Made by a program: the position numbers and the translations under genes
The notes under the pieces: model-generated
Seen by the model: the letters and a program-made list of their open reading frames with translations, nothing else
Databases searched by the model: none
What the model was told of the DNA's origin: nothing
Assembly (NCBI RefSeq): GCF_008831285.2
Contig: NC_045143.1
Location: forward strand, 21,574,313-21,638,312
DNA from: Nymphaea colorata
Lineage: Eukaryota > Streptophyta > Magnoliopsida > Nymphaeales > Nymphaeaceae
Direction: 5' to 3'
Length of the DNA stretch: 64,000 nt
Shown: positions 1 through 12,000 of the stretch, piece after piece
How the letters are laid out: each line of letters begins with the position of its first letter
Numbering within the stretch: position 1 is the stretch's first letter

Positions 1-540
1 AAGAGAGAGATATAGTTGTCCAAAACCTCGATCGTTTGTTCCGTGGGTTATGTGAAACCCTCATTCGAGTGATGGCTTTCCGTCGCTCACAACGAGGTGA
101 TGATGCAGATCGATCTCCCAGGTCTTCCACTACAGCGTCCAATGATCAGCGACCACGAGACTGAAGAATGGTGGAAGAGATTGGGAAATATCAAAAGATT
201 GAGCGAGAGAGGGAGTTGGACAAAGATGATCGAGGTCGAGAGATTGCAAGAGAAACAGAAAATACATTATAAAGAGAGAGAGATAGTTGTCCAAACCCTC
301 GCTCGTTTGTTCCACGGGTTGTGTGAAACCCTCATTCGAGTGATGGCTTTCCGTTGCTCACAACGAGGTGATGATGCCGATCAATCTCCCAGGTCTTCCG
401 CTACAGCGTCCAATGATGAGCGAACATGAGACTCAAGTATGGTGGAAGTGATTGGGAAATATTAGCGAGAGAGGGAGTTGGGCAAAGATGATCGAGGTTG
501 AGAGATTGCAAGAGAAACAGAAAATACATTATAAAAAGAT
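1..540. repeat. Two tandem copies of a 271-bp unit
   Basis: The stretch from 'tagttgtccaaa' at 13 recurs at 284, giving a period of 271 bp. Both copies continue through the same landmarks: 'atggctttccg', 'gaggtgatgatgc', 'caggtcttcc' and 'cagaaaatacattataaa'. Divergence is a few percent plus a small deletion in copy 2 near 470. The left copy runs off the window, so the copy number is a minimum. One frame reads a short polar peptide with RERE-like runs, but stops interrupt it and I do not recognise it. The array abuts the broken end of the subtilase relic at about 538. Confidence 0.85.
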
Positions 541-1514
541 GATGTGCACCCCGTCCTTGACAGCATCGACTATCCCCTTGAGCGGGTCCACCCCAAAACA
601 TCCCTCCTCCAAACACGTCTTATAGATTTCCAGTCGGCTTGTCGACGACCCACCCCTAGCCACTCCCTACCCCAGCCCGCAGTAGGTCACGTTGTGCACG
701 ATGGTGCTAGCCCTCTGCGGTCGACTTGGTGTGGCTTCCATGCCCCACTATGTCCCTGGGCGAGCTCATCAGCGTACTGGGCCCGTTTGACTCGGGGACT
801 TTTGCCACCCCGAATGAGTTATAATACCAAGCATCGATCACCTTCCTGAGTCGAAGTTCGCCCATCAGCTCTATTTTGGATATAGGTATGTGATTTCAAA
901 TTAGAGCATAAATTTAAACCTGTTGCAGTTGGATGTTTTGTAGTTTGGCCCTTCCATGCACGTTCCTTTCCCTCTTAATGGTACATCATTGAAATTCGGT
1001 GATTCGGGCCAAATTCCTAACAGACGCCACAAGAGAAGGAGAATTGGTTAAGTAATACCTGATATTATGTCTAAGTAGACTACTAAAAGAGAATATTATG
1101 CACTTGGAACACAGAACATTTTTAGAACATGTGTTTCAAGAATGCTATGTTTTTGTTTAGGAAATATGATATAATTACTTACTTCTGGCATTTGATTGCT
1201 TAATTTAGGAACGATAACCGTGATTGGATCATTTTTCTCAAAATAAGAACATAACGTGTGTTTATTAAGAAAATGTGTTCAAAGAGCAAACAATTTTTCT
1301 TACCAAATGCCTAATGATATTGGAATTTGAATTAAAATTGAAGTTTGGGTAGCGAATGATTGACAGATTATCGATGACATATGCTTCATATGTGATTGGA
1401 ATCGATAGGTGGGTACATGGGATCTCATGGTTGTGGCAATAAATAGATAGACATAAAAGAAATAAGGTGCGGCATGGAGTAGCATTAGTAAAAATTGGAA
1501 GCTTGACCAGATCC
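538..1514 (-). pseudogene. Subtilisin-like protease relic, central part with catalytic His
   Basis: The minus-strand block 870-538 translates as a plant SBT-type subtilase. It reads WYYNSFGVAKVP, then SPRDIVGHGSHTKST, where GHGSHT holds the catalytic histidine. After a one-base frame change it continues as YCGLG*GVARGGSS, RLEIYKTCLEEGCFG and LKGIVDAVKDGV. A TAG stop, the frame change and an abrupt end against the 271-bp array show that it is dead. An AG acceptor lies just upstream of 870. A possible preceding exon starts at 1514 (acceptor GCAG, then GGATCTGG, reading IWSSFQF). Its phase would complete the DTG-IW motif left open at 5360, but similarity beyond that is weak. The Asp part of the same gene is at 5360-6281, across a solo LTR. 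The substrate-binding Asn and catalytic Ser regions are absent from the window. Confidence 0.8.
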
Positions 1515-1882
1515 CTGCTTCATAAAATTTAAAAGATTTCCTATCCAAATCTCAAAGAACCAAATTCCCAGGTCCCATCTAAAGGAAGAGTGATTTGTAC
1601 AACGGAATCTCTTTCCTGAAAAGATTGTAAGCAAGGTATAAGGTGTTCGAAAAGGAATGTGGTGGACTGTTTTTTTGCATCTCTCTATTGCGTAATGAAC
1701 CAAGATTCCTGGGATGCTCATAAAATATCTCTGAACGACTCATAAGGGCAAGGAGATCAAGGGGATTTATTTGATTTTGGAGAATGTCAGTTGAATATAG
1801 TGGGAGGCTTTCCGATCTTTTATGCCGACATATCAAATTTAGATCCATATCCAGTGTAATTTCAAATTTAGAACTTGTTGCA
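871..1882. other. Intron-like AT-rich stretch
   Basis: Apart from the possible short exon starting at 1514, nothing coding is convincing. The small open frames between 1300 and 1850 lack family similarity. The stretch fits an intron of the subtilase relic on the minus strand. It ends at TTGCA (1878-1882), the left target-site duplication of the adjacent solo LTR. Confidence 0.4.
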
Positions 1883-4800
1883 TGGTGGGAACCTAGACCT
1901 GGCTAGCGATTGCTACGCCCGAGAATAGATCCCAAGTCTAGAATCAACTCGCGGGAGCCTAAAGTCCAAACTTAATCAAATTATATTTACAAATTATATC
2001 CCCACTAGACAGCAACCCCAACTTAATAGTACCCTAGGTAAAAGATACAAGTGTGTTTTCCCAGACCCATGGTTTAAATTATACTACAACACTAAGGGGA
2101 TCAAGGCTTGTACAAACGTGAGCGATACAAATTTAACTCTCACAACTCACTCAACATTCATTCACAAACCATTCCTCCATAGAACGGCCAAACCATGCCC
2201 TTTCCCTTTGGTGGTCTGGCTATCAGGAGCCGTGTCTTGGCAAGGTGCCTTGGAGGGACTACCGATAGTAACAATTGTCTAGAGCCTGGTTTAGAAAAGA
2301 ATTACACTTATAACCCCGTTCTATAGGAAGTTGAGAAGTTACCTAGCCGATGAGAGATCGACTTAAACAGCAATAGATCCGAGAGAAAGCCGGTGGCAAA
2401 GCCACTCTCAGATATCTCTCAGCAAGGAGGCTAGGCCCGCCCGGCCTAGGATGGCTTGTGGACTGGTGGAAGCTGGCTGAGAGAGATGGAGTGTCCCGGC
2501 AATGGAAGGGGATGGCACTGGGGCTGCCTGCTACACCTGATGGATGGAGTGTGGTTGCTGCAGGCCTCGGACGGCCAAGAGAGATAGCAACGTGATGGAG
2601 GAGTGCCCGGATGGAGGCAGGGGCTCGGCCCGCCTGGCTGAAGTCGCCTTGGTGCTTATGACTATGTTCGGTGGAAGGGTGCAACAATGGAGGCTGCAAG
2701 AAGAGGTTGTCTGATGAAGTGGTGGTGGTGAACTGAGATGCACACGACCAATCCTTGGAGAGGGAACCTAACTAGTTTGACTCCAAGGAGACAAGCCGAT
2801 CTCTGAACAAGGAGGTGAGCTTGGTATAGGTTTAGGTAGGCTCGGTTTAGGTGAAGCAGGTTAGGTCTAGTTGAAAGTGGTTCGGTAGTGGAGTGGGCTT
2901 GGTCTAGACGTGAGATGGAGGTTAATTGCTAAGAGGGTCGGTTATGACTTAGAGATAGGTGAAGGGTTGTGCGAGAGAGGGTGGAGAGTTACACGAGAGA
3001 AGATGACACTAATGATTAGGATCAGTTAGGCTAAGGGGTTTAAGTCAAGAGACATGCGAGGGGAGTGGTTCACTAATGATGGGTGAAGGCTAGTAATGAC
3101 GAGGAGGAGGAGTTAGCATGAGGTGGAGGTTGATTGAGGCTTATCTGAAGTGGAAATGGTTGGTTATGAGAGGTGAAGAGGCTAAGAGGTTTGAGAAGGG
3201 TCTCCCTACCTTAAGTCCTCAATGATGGCTGATGATGGTGTGAGTGGAGGTGAATGGCTGAAGAGATACACGGTGGAGGGATTTGTAACTCTAGTCTTTT
3301 AAGATGGGGAGCTCAAGAGGAGGCTGCGACGTGTAACGGTCGCAGCCTGCACCCTCTCCTTAACTTGATTTAGTGCCCACATGATGGGAATACCCTTGCC
3401 AATTAATTCGAACTCTAGTAATGAATCAAACTGACCATGGGCAAATCAAGAATCCACTGAAATGATTGGGCTGGACCAAAAACTCATCGGAAAAGTAACA
3501 GCGATTGGTTGCACCGGCGGTAGCACACAGATTTCCGACTGGGAGAGAGTTCTTCACGATGGCTGGTCGGATTCGCCTGAAACTTGGTGGGGATGTTGCT
3601 AAGATCTGGGCTATTATGCTGGGGTGAACGAGAGAGTGAAATTCGCACTTGGTTGCTTCAGATTTTGCCTGCAACTTTCACCCAGGCACCGCTTGCTTTC
3701 TGCAAAGCCGAGTGAGCGATGTGGTTGAACAAGGGTCGGCTATAGCAGAAAATCCATATCCTTTCTAGACAGCAATTCTCGAATTGATGTGGAGTGACTT
3801 GCTGCTGCCATGGACAGAATTCTCAGGTTGATTCACCATCGAATTGACAGAAATCTGACTGGCCTTCTACCAATGGATTCCGATGAACCTTCGGATTCTC
3901 ACCTTGACAAGCAGTCCGATAGACTAGGCTGCGATCTACCTTTGCGGCATCTCTTTCTCTGATTTTGACAGATATTAAAAAGTTTACTAGGGCCGATCTT
4001 AACCTATCTTAAGCTCTGCTCGAAATGGAAGGTACTGGCAGATGAATTCGGTTCCTCCCTTAATCTCTTGCAGCTGGAGTCGTTGCTTTATTACTAGTCG
4101 ACTAGAGCCACGAGTCGATTTCCATCAAGCCTTCCCGAGATAGTTCTCCTGCCTCTAACTTCTTTTGGGGATGAAGAAGTTGCACCATGAGAAGATAGCA
4201 GTTCGGTCGGGGAATTTGTGCCTAGGATGAAGGCGCTCTAAGAGGATTTTCGGTGGTCTCAAAGGTCGTCTCCAAACCTGTGTTGCTTCGACCAGAGCCA
4301 CGGGTTGGAGCTTGGGATTCCAGTCACCGGCGGTATGACAATGAGAGGAAGGGAGAGGCGAGAGCAAATTCACACGAAAAACTTAACTTCTAATTCTTGA
4401 TTGCATACTGAAAAAAGACTTACAAAAGAGTTTAAGTACTTGAAATAAAACCGGTTCTAGCACATGAACCAAGACAGTTGCTGAAATAAAGGACTCGACT
4501 ATAAGCAAATGCATGAAAGGGAAGTCGAGACAAGATGTCTCAGAAGTTCAGTGAGTTTGGCTTATCTCTCGCCGGTTCAGCCATATAACCTGCCAAAGTT
4601 TAGCCTTAGCCTTGCCATGCATGGACCGGGTCAGGACTACACTCAGGGTTCGAACTCGCTATAACCAGATCTAGGTCTAGTTCCCGTGCCTGCTCAGCCT
4701 TGAAGTATTCAGCCTGCTGCCCACACTCCGCTGATGATGCTCCGCCCACACCGCCCGCTGCATCAACTTCAAATTCTGCGTTAGCCTCCTTTAGCCCATC

Positions 4801-4902
4801 TATGCTTTCCATTATGCTGGCCCCAAACCTGGCCGAAGGCACTCGGCTCTCTTGGCCGTGCTGGCCCTGGTTCCTGGCCTCCCTGTAGGAAGGTCTGCAT
4901 CA
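1883..4902 (-). mobile_element. Solo LTR of a Ty3/gypsy chromovirus-type element
   Basis: On the minus strand this 3,020-bp block begins TGATGCAGACC (4902 downwards) and ends GGTTCCCACCA (1883). It is flanked on both sides by the direct repeat TTGCA (1878-1882 and 4903-4907), a perfect 5-bp target-site duplication. The 3' portion shares ordered landmarks with the LTR at 29967-33415, including a 'caagccttgatccccttag'-like stretch, 'ggggttgctgtc' and a terminal 'ggttcccacca'. Its start matches the TGAT starts of the other two gypsy families here. No gag or pol lies inside, so it is a solo LTR left by LTR-LTR recombination. It sits inside the subtilase relic. Short open frames inside it have no recognisable product. 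Confidence 0.85.
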
Positions 4903-4914
4903 TTGCACTTGCCA

Positions 4915-5014
4915 CCATTTGTGGCCCAGAGGCGTAACACCTAGAACATGAGACTCAAACCTAGATCTTTTGAGTGTAAACCACCAAGCTACCTAGTTAA
5001 ACTATGCCCCTTGA
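4915..5014 (-). repeat. tRNA-derived SINE head (candidate)
   Basis: On the minus strand a Pol III A-box-like TAGCTTGGTGG (complement of 4981-4991) is followed at tRNA-like spacing by a B-box-like GGTTTGAGTCTC (complement of 4950-4961; consensus GGTTCGANTCC). The segment begins with a GGGGCATAG-like 5' end. It does not fold into a full tRNA by eye, and I see no clear poly-T or poly-A tail or target duplication. I therefore favour a degenerate SINE head over a tRNA gene. Confidence 0.4.
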
Positions 5015-5359
5015 AGCATTTATTGCACAGTCAAATGCTGGTGAAAGCTATGTGGCACCACCACAAGTGCGACAAAAGGTTGTGCACTTTAATTTCATAT
5101 GTTCTTTGAAGGTTGTCCAAGCGCCTTCCCCTGTGTTTGAATGGCAAGAGTATGTCTGAGACAAAAGGTCCGAGTCATGCGTTCTTCTCCATCATTCAGG
5201 CGTATAGCTCGACATACTTAACAGATTGAGCCTTCTCTAAATGAATAATTTTCTAAAGGGACTTGGAGAATTCAAATGGAGTATGGGAAACAAGCAGCGA
5301 CACGTTCAAAATCATTCTGGTTAAGAGAAACAAATAATTTTCTCCGGATCAGGATTCAC

Positions 5360-6281
5360 CTGTATCGATCATTCTGATTATTATGTCCCCATTGACCTGT
5401 GACATCGCAAGCTTTGCCTCCAGCTCACCGAACACAACTTGCAAGAATTCTCATGGACATGTCGTATGTGGTCTAAGAACTGGGTGAGGGAAAACCAATA
5501 GGATTATGGGATTTTCTGCCAAACATGAAATAGTGTGTCAGGTTATCTTCAGTTACAGATTCCGGAAATCCCCTGAGGACCAAGAAAAATAATTTACTGG
5601 ACAATGTGTCCGCCTCTTTCGTTGTGAGCATGGTAGCAAATCCTCATAGGCAGTGCTTATACACATGAATTAATGACACCCGCGCACTGCCCTCACTGTA
5701 CAATAAAATCATAGATTAAGTGATTCCTTTCTGAAGTTAATGAAACAAGTACAAGCGACTTTCTTGCCATGGAATAACGGATGACAATAACTTCAGGTGG
5801 TTTGCATCCTCATAATTTTCTCCTTCAACTTCGTTGCTGCTACTCAATGTACTTCCCATGTATACAACATGTGCCTAGCTAGGAGATACACCCAATAAGC
5901 TAAAGGTTGGATACCAAAATGTCTACAATTTCTTTGGAAAAGAAAAATAGAATGTAGTAAGAAAGCAATCTAATTCTCGGTAAACTCTTAAATTCATGGA
6001 AAAACTGGACTCAAAATTCATTTGGTTTTGGAAATGCTCAATTACGCCCAACAATTCTATGAAATCTATTTCGATGGTCTTTTATCACAAGAACTTTATC
6101 AATATAATTCTTGTTATTAACAGATAGTAACAACTAAGAAGAGGTCAATAAATTTTAACTACTAATCATGGAGTATCATATCAAGTATACGTACCTTTGG
6201 AGCTTTACTTGAAGCCCCATGGAGGACAGAAGCAGAGACCAGGAAGAAGAGGAGCAGCCTGGTTTCTTCCATGGGCGACAT
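5360..6281 (-). pseudogene. Subtilisin-like protease relic, N-terminal exons with catalytic Asp
   Basis: Three minus-strand exons are visible. Exon 1 (6281-6195) starts MSPMEETRLLLFFLVSASVL, a typical secretory signal peptide, and ends at a GTACGT donor. Exon 2 (from 5874, acceptor TAG) reads AHVVYMGSTLSSSNE, then HLKLLSSVIP and ESRLYLFH*, matching the inhibitor-I9 prodomain; the stop falls where the family has a conserved serine. Exon 3 (5515-5360) reads ILLVFPHPVLRPHTTCP*EF, then DIIIRMIDTG, with the catalytic Asp in IDTG, and ends at a GTGAAT donor. The TGA replaces the invariant Trp of the HTTRSWDF motif. The catalytic His exon lies beyond the solo LTR at 538-870, in the same orientation and correct order. 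Function lost; family assignment is secure. Confidence 0.8.
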
Positions 6282-8244
6282 CGAGATTAATGGTGTTCTT
6301 CCTCCTCCTGGAGGCCTTATTTGTAGCTGTGATCATGTGGGAAAAGGCCAAAACGAATTTGTGTGAGCTGTATGGAGTAGAACCTTGCTGTGGCCAAGTT
6401 AGAAAATTTGACTTATTGACGCTTTAGTCCTGGGGATCTTTTCTTTTTCTTTACTTTATTTCTTTATTTTTTTCCTCATTTTATTTTTCAGGAGGATTAA
6501 GACAGTGGGCAGATATATTATTCCAACAAAGCATGCCTTGTGTTCTTCCTTTTCTTCCCCATATATATGAAAGACTTACTTGACATTATGCCATGATCTT
6601 CAACCGGCTTGAAACATTGTGTTGCACACACACACACACATGGGACCTAGACTGGTTGAGACTGAAATAATCAGGTTTAGTTTAGTTGGGATATCAAATC
6701 AGGTTGTTACTGTTGTTGTTTTCACAGAGATTGACCCATTAGGCAACAGATAGCTAAGATAATAAAATGAATAGGAGTGTGTTTGATAAGAGGAACATTG
6801 TGTGCTTGTAAAATGTATTTCAAAAGCTTTATATTATTGTTTCAAAACACAATGTGTAATCATGTCTAATGTCTAATTGTTGACATTATGTTATGTTAAC
6901 TTTTACGTCATGTATTTTAAAACGTATCCCAACAATACACAAAATTTGTGGCAATGTTGTATTGGTAATGAGGAGGAAATGTTGCAACAAGATAATAAAA
7001 GAATGTATTTTCTCTACTTAATTTATTGTGGCCGATCCGAGACCAACCGCGTATGAGATTACCGCATTGGGAACAGAAAAAAAAGGTCTAACTCCTTTGA
7101 GGCCGACTTCCCCACTTTTTCATTTTACCATCGCCGCATGAATTCTATTAGTGATGAGCCATTGTACTTCAAGACCTTCAAGTGGAAGGATGATGAGTCA
7201 ACATGAAGGCATGTGTTCTTCACAAGACATTCACAGAGAGTTATTTAACCAAAAGTGGAAAAAAAATAACAAAAGGAAGAAAAAAAAGAAGTCCAGGCTT
7301 CATGCATCCAACTGTTTGATGCTTCTGAAGTTGGCACAAAAACCAAAGAAAGCATCTTCCATTGGGGAAAATTGAATTTAATCAAAAGAATATTCACATT
7401 GAGCAGCAACTCTTTCTTTCGTTTAGGACAAGCAACATGTTTTTCCAATTTAAAGAAGAAGGAAAAAACAATCAAACCTGTTTCAACTGTATTGAAATAA
7501 GAGACATTAAGTGCAGCTTCCTGAAATCAGGGTGGGAAGAGGAGATGTGGGTGACAAGCAAGTGCAAATATTTGCCAGCGACAAAGAAGACTGAAATCTA
7601 GACCTTTTCCTTCTTTTGGCCTTGCCCTGCTCCTTTGGTGCCGTCACGTGCTTTATCTCCCTTTCAAATCTATGATTTTTTCTCATGATGTTGTCTTTGT
7701 AAGCTGCATGGCGGTTGGCTTCTTTCTAGAGGGCCCCATTAAATTTAACAGGTCTAGTCCTCCCATGGTTCTTCATTGCATGTAGAAAGTGTTTGATTCC
7801 CATTTTCAAAATGTTGAAAGCAAGAACACCTTGTTCGTGCATGTTCTGAAAGACATAAGGATAAACGTTGTCATTTAAAACCACATTTTAAATAGTTCTG
7901 GTCAATAAACTGAATGATGTTTTCAAACTTTTTAGAACAGCTTTATAAATATAAAGAAAACAATATAAGGTAATGAAAAAGGTGTGAAGTTTTAGAATTA
8001 ATTGGATTTTAGAAAAATAGAATAGTGCAAAATAACATTGCTATTGAATATTATAGTACAACAATTACTGCCTTGTTCATAATAGATAAAAATAGCATTT
8101 TTTTCCTCATAAACCACATCTTCTATTTCAGGAAAATCTTACATGCAACGACATTTTATATTTTACTAAATGACAAGACAGTGGCCACTGTGTCTCAACT
8201 TTCTAACTCTTCAACTGATTTGCATATGAGCGAAAAAGACAAAC
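6282..8244. other. Non-coding stretch
   Basis: It is AT-rich with a short (CA) microsatellite (about 6625-6640), a T-rich tract near 6430-6490 and a purine-rich run near 7257-7290. The first part may be the upstream region of the minus-strand subtilase relic. I see no exon with family similarity. The downstream exons expected for the GH2 relic (minus strand, below 8245) are not present. Confidence 0.5.
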
Positions 8245-9049
8245 CTGGTAGCTCTTTGCAATTTACATCTTCAAATGTACTCTCATAGAACCTCACAGGT
8301 GTTCTTGTGGGGCTAGTTGCCAAGTATAATTTCCAGTAACCACTCAATGAGTGAACAATTGGCAAGCCCTCAACCCAATAGCTAACACTCTCTAAAGAAC
8401 TAGAAACAGCATCGTCATTCCCCATGTGGCTAAGTTGGAAACTAGCACATCAACTTTGCTTCTCTTGCACCAATACTTGAGAGGTCCAGCAAACAGCAGT
8501 TGAATAACTTTGATTTTTAAAAGTATGTCAAGAATACATAGCAGAAATATATGAAGAATGCCAAATTCAACTATCTGCAATAAAAAAAAGAAAAAAGAAA
8601 AAAGATGAACCCAGTACATGTGCCATCACAAATTGAGCTTTATACCTAAACAAGTTTAATTATACAAACTCAAATGCAAATCCCTATCTAAAGTTTTCCA
8701 AATAATCTACTAATCCTGAAAAGCAACATAAGATCATAATTCAGTACACAACAACAAGTAACCAAATCTAAACAACAAAAAAATGTGCATAGACAATCAC
8801 TCGCACACACAAGATGCTTAGTCGATCCTCATCCAACTCCAAGGCCACGAGGCAATTCAGCAACATGCAAAGATCGTTTGAGCAAGTGTCTCATCAAGAA
8901 CAAAAATGTGACTCACCTTCGACCATGTCATGGCACTGCAGCAGCACATGAGCATCGTGCTTCTGCCACTTGACGATCGCCTGATCTTCCCAAACCCTAT
9001 TGCCACTCCAAATCATGAAGACAACTCTGCCGGCCAGAGCAGGCGTCAT
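8245..9049 (-). pseudogene. Plant GH2 beta-galactosidase (LacZ-like) relic, first two exons
   Basis: Exon 1 (9049-8917) starts at ATG 9049 and contains NRVWEDQAIVKWQKHDAHV and CHDMVE, the N-terminal signature of the large plant GH2 beta-galactosidases. It ends at a clean GTGAGT donor. Exon 2 (8486-8245) continues in the right phase as PLKYWCKRSKVDVLVSN. After a two-base insertion near 8425 it continues as NDDAVSSSLESVSYWVEGLP, LSGYWKLYLATSP and FYESTFED, and it ends at a GT donor. The junction before exon 2 reads TTTGCTG instead of an AG acceptor. The remaining roughly 1,000 residues, including the TIM-barrel catalytic domain, are absent. It is a 5' fragment that cannot make an enzyme. Confidence 0.8.
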
Positions 9050-12000
9050 CTTGCCAGAGAATGGGGAAAGCACTTGGACGAGACCATCTCAATTCCAAGA
9101 AGTCGCACTACAATCTTATACTCCAAAGAGTGATGTGTGACCCCTTCGGATCAAAATCTTTTCAATATTCACTATAATGGGCAATATTGTATGGACTTGC
9201 TTAAGAAGTCACTAAAATAGAGGAAAAAGAAAGCTGACCAATTTAAGGAACAAAAGAATAAATGGCCATCAGAAGGATGAGCAAGCATAAAGAGAAACCA
9301 AAGATTTGCACAAAATAGTAAGTCCAAAATCTTTTTCCACTTGGTTTGAAATGTAAACACTTCAAATTGCAAATGAGGATCATAAAACTCCATGGTCCAA
9401 TGCAGCCACCGATGTTTCATCTTTGAAGGCTCGTTGACTATGTATCACTTCAGATGGATGACCATAGTGATGCACTGCTTGTTCTCTCCTTCCATATTTT
9501 TCTATCTGCAACATAGTACTCAAAATGCAGTTAAATATCAGGCACCTCAATCTTCAAAATTGCCAAATCGCTTGGAGTCCAAGATTTGCTAACAACCCAA
9601 GATGCTGATAATGCTGACACAAGGTGTTGAATTGTCAATCCTATTGATTGTTCAACTATTTGCAGAAAATAATAATACATCCTAATAAAAAATTCTCTTC
9701 AACATGCATGCTTGAAACAAGACATGAAAGGGGTGACAACATCATCACAGAATCGAAGTCTTGCCAGACCTCCACGCACCTTTGCTTCACCCCAATTCAT
9801 GCATGGATGCATGGTTTTCTGCATGATATCATCATTATGTCACATAAATACTGATTAATGGCTCATGTTGGCTTGTAGATGAACTTTCAACTTCAAAAAT
9901 GGCACTATACATTGATGCATAGGAAGAGGTGATAAAAATGCCCCTAATCCCTTTCTTCACAACCCCCTTCAATTGGCTACCAATTTTAATGAGAAAATAC
10001 AATGCATGCAGAATCAGGGATCAAATCTTTATAGATAATCCTATTGCCTCCTTGTTATACTGCACCATTAATAATTATGAAGACAGGTAGAGTCTCCTCC
10101 ACAAAAAAGCATATTCAAGTGTCCTAGGCACTCAAAAGAGAAAGGGGCTAGCCTTTTCAATAAATAAGAGGCTTGAAGTGAGAAACAAAACAAAGTGAAG
10201 ATACCGATGTAGAAGGAGTAGTAGCAAATATAGATGACTATGCAACTCAAGTGTACACATGCATCCTTATATACCTAGGTATAGCCATGACATGTGCAAC
10301 TAACATACATGCATTTAAATAGAATCACAAGCTCAATGAAGAGAACACACGACAGTTAACAATCAAACTACAACTACTTTAACTAGGACTCAAACAAGCA
10401 TGGCATTCTGAACCACGAGCACTACTCTAAACCACGTCCCCATTATACTAAACTACAACTAAGAAGGTAAGAAAAAATTTCAATTTTAAATCAAACTTTC
10501 ACGCATCTCGAACTAGATCAAAACATCAAGAAAAATCAATTTAAAATATGTTCTTCACAAGAAAAAACAAAAATTTCATAACGACAACCAAATGGATTCA
10601 TGTGGACTAAGAGAAACTCAATTGGCTGTACAAAAAATGATGAAGGATATGCACAAGGGATTTTCAAGCCCTTCGCTCGCTCCCTCTCTCTCTCTCTCTC
10701 ATGTATAAGCCCCGACTTAATCTCTCTCTCTTATATATGTAAGCCGATGTTAAATATGCCAACATATATAACAGTCAAGAAGAATACTTTTGTGTATATA
10801 GACAACGTAGCGTGTTAAGTTCTAAACTATTTCATTGCATTTATGAAGTGCCTGTGCATTTCATTTTGTTGCTTTGTTATTAGTTTGAGCCTTCCCCAAC
10901 TTCTACGATAATATAAGCAATTGTGTGACTGGGTCCACAGGGATTGGATTCTTCTAGAGATAAGTTGGATAAGGAAATATGTATGTGGAAATTTACATGT
11001 GAAGGAGCCAATGGGAAGTTTTGTGTTTGCTCCTCCCTTTTGAAAGATGAACCATGAGTCCCTTTTTACGATCTGAAGTTTTTTCTTTTATTGTCTCTTA
11101 TAGTCACTTTCGTCCTAAAATTAATTGATTTTCTGCAGATCAAGTAGTTCCCTGTGCCGTGTTTCACTTTCACCTTCTTAATTTATTTTTGTTTTTTTTA
11201 AACATTTCAATTGGAGATTGGCCTCAGGTAAGTTCATTGATGTATTATACTTGGATTTATGTTGATGCTAGCTTCTAACTAGTTTAACAAGACAGGCTAA
11301 TGTTGAATTGAGATGGATATTTCTCTTTAAATGAAGTTTCTTAATAATAAGTGAATGTGAATGTTTTATTTCAGTGTTTTATAGCATGAGATGGCTCATT
11401 CACTAAGCCATTATCTGCGCTGAAACTTTAACTATGCAAATGGGAAACCGACGTTTGAGAACTTGTGAGTTCTGAATTTTGATATTCTAATTGAAGGAAT
11501 CATGCTTCTCTCATGAGCTTCAGTTTTTTGAAAATCTAGTTTTTCGGTTATATAACCTACACCACTTTTTGAAGGCTTTTTTTATTCATTTTCTTCAATC
11601 TTTTAGGGTTTTGGAATGTCCACTTTGTAACATCTGTTTGTGCATTGGCTTCTTTTTTCAATTTCTATTCCGGATGATTTTTTCTCTTATCATGGTTTCA
11701 GAAAGAATTGCCTAATTAATAGATATTCATGAATAGAAAAAATTTTCCCAACTGCTCTATATTTTTGGTAGCTCATCTTAATGGAGTTTTTATCGATTGA
11801 CATTTTGAGTACCATTTGTCATTGTCATGTATGCCTAGGCAGGTATAGCAGGAAAATTCATAGCAGAAAAAGTGCAACCTCAGATATGGGTGTGACAGAA
11901 TGTATATATATATCTGTATATCTGCATATAAAGAGAAAGACTTGTGATTTCTGAATTTCCTCAGAAGCATTTGAAGAAAGTGCTTCATGGTCTAGATTTT

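Noticed and set aside
2343-4842. Several 70-118-residue frames inside the solo LTR
   Set aside because: They lie in an LTR bounded by a target-site duplication and lack domains; treated as chance frames.
4915-5014. Functional tRNA gene
   Set aside because: Acceptor and anticodon stems do not pair convincingly, and both internal boxes deviate from consensus.
7151-7601. Lysine-rich frames near the A-rich tract
   Set aside because: Generated by A/AG runs on one strand and T runs on the other.
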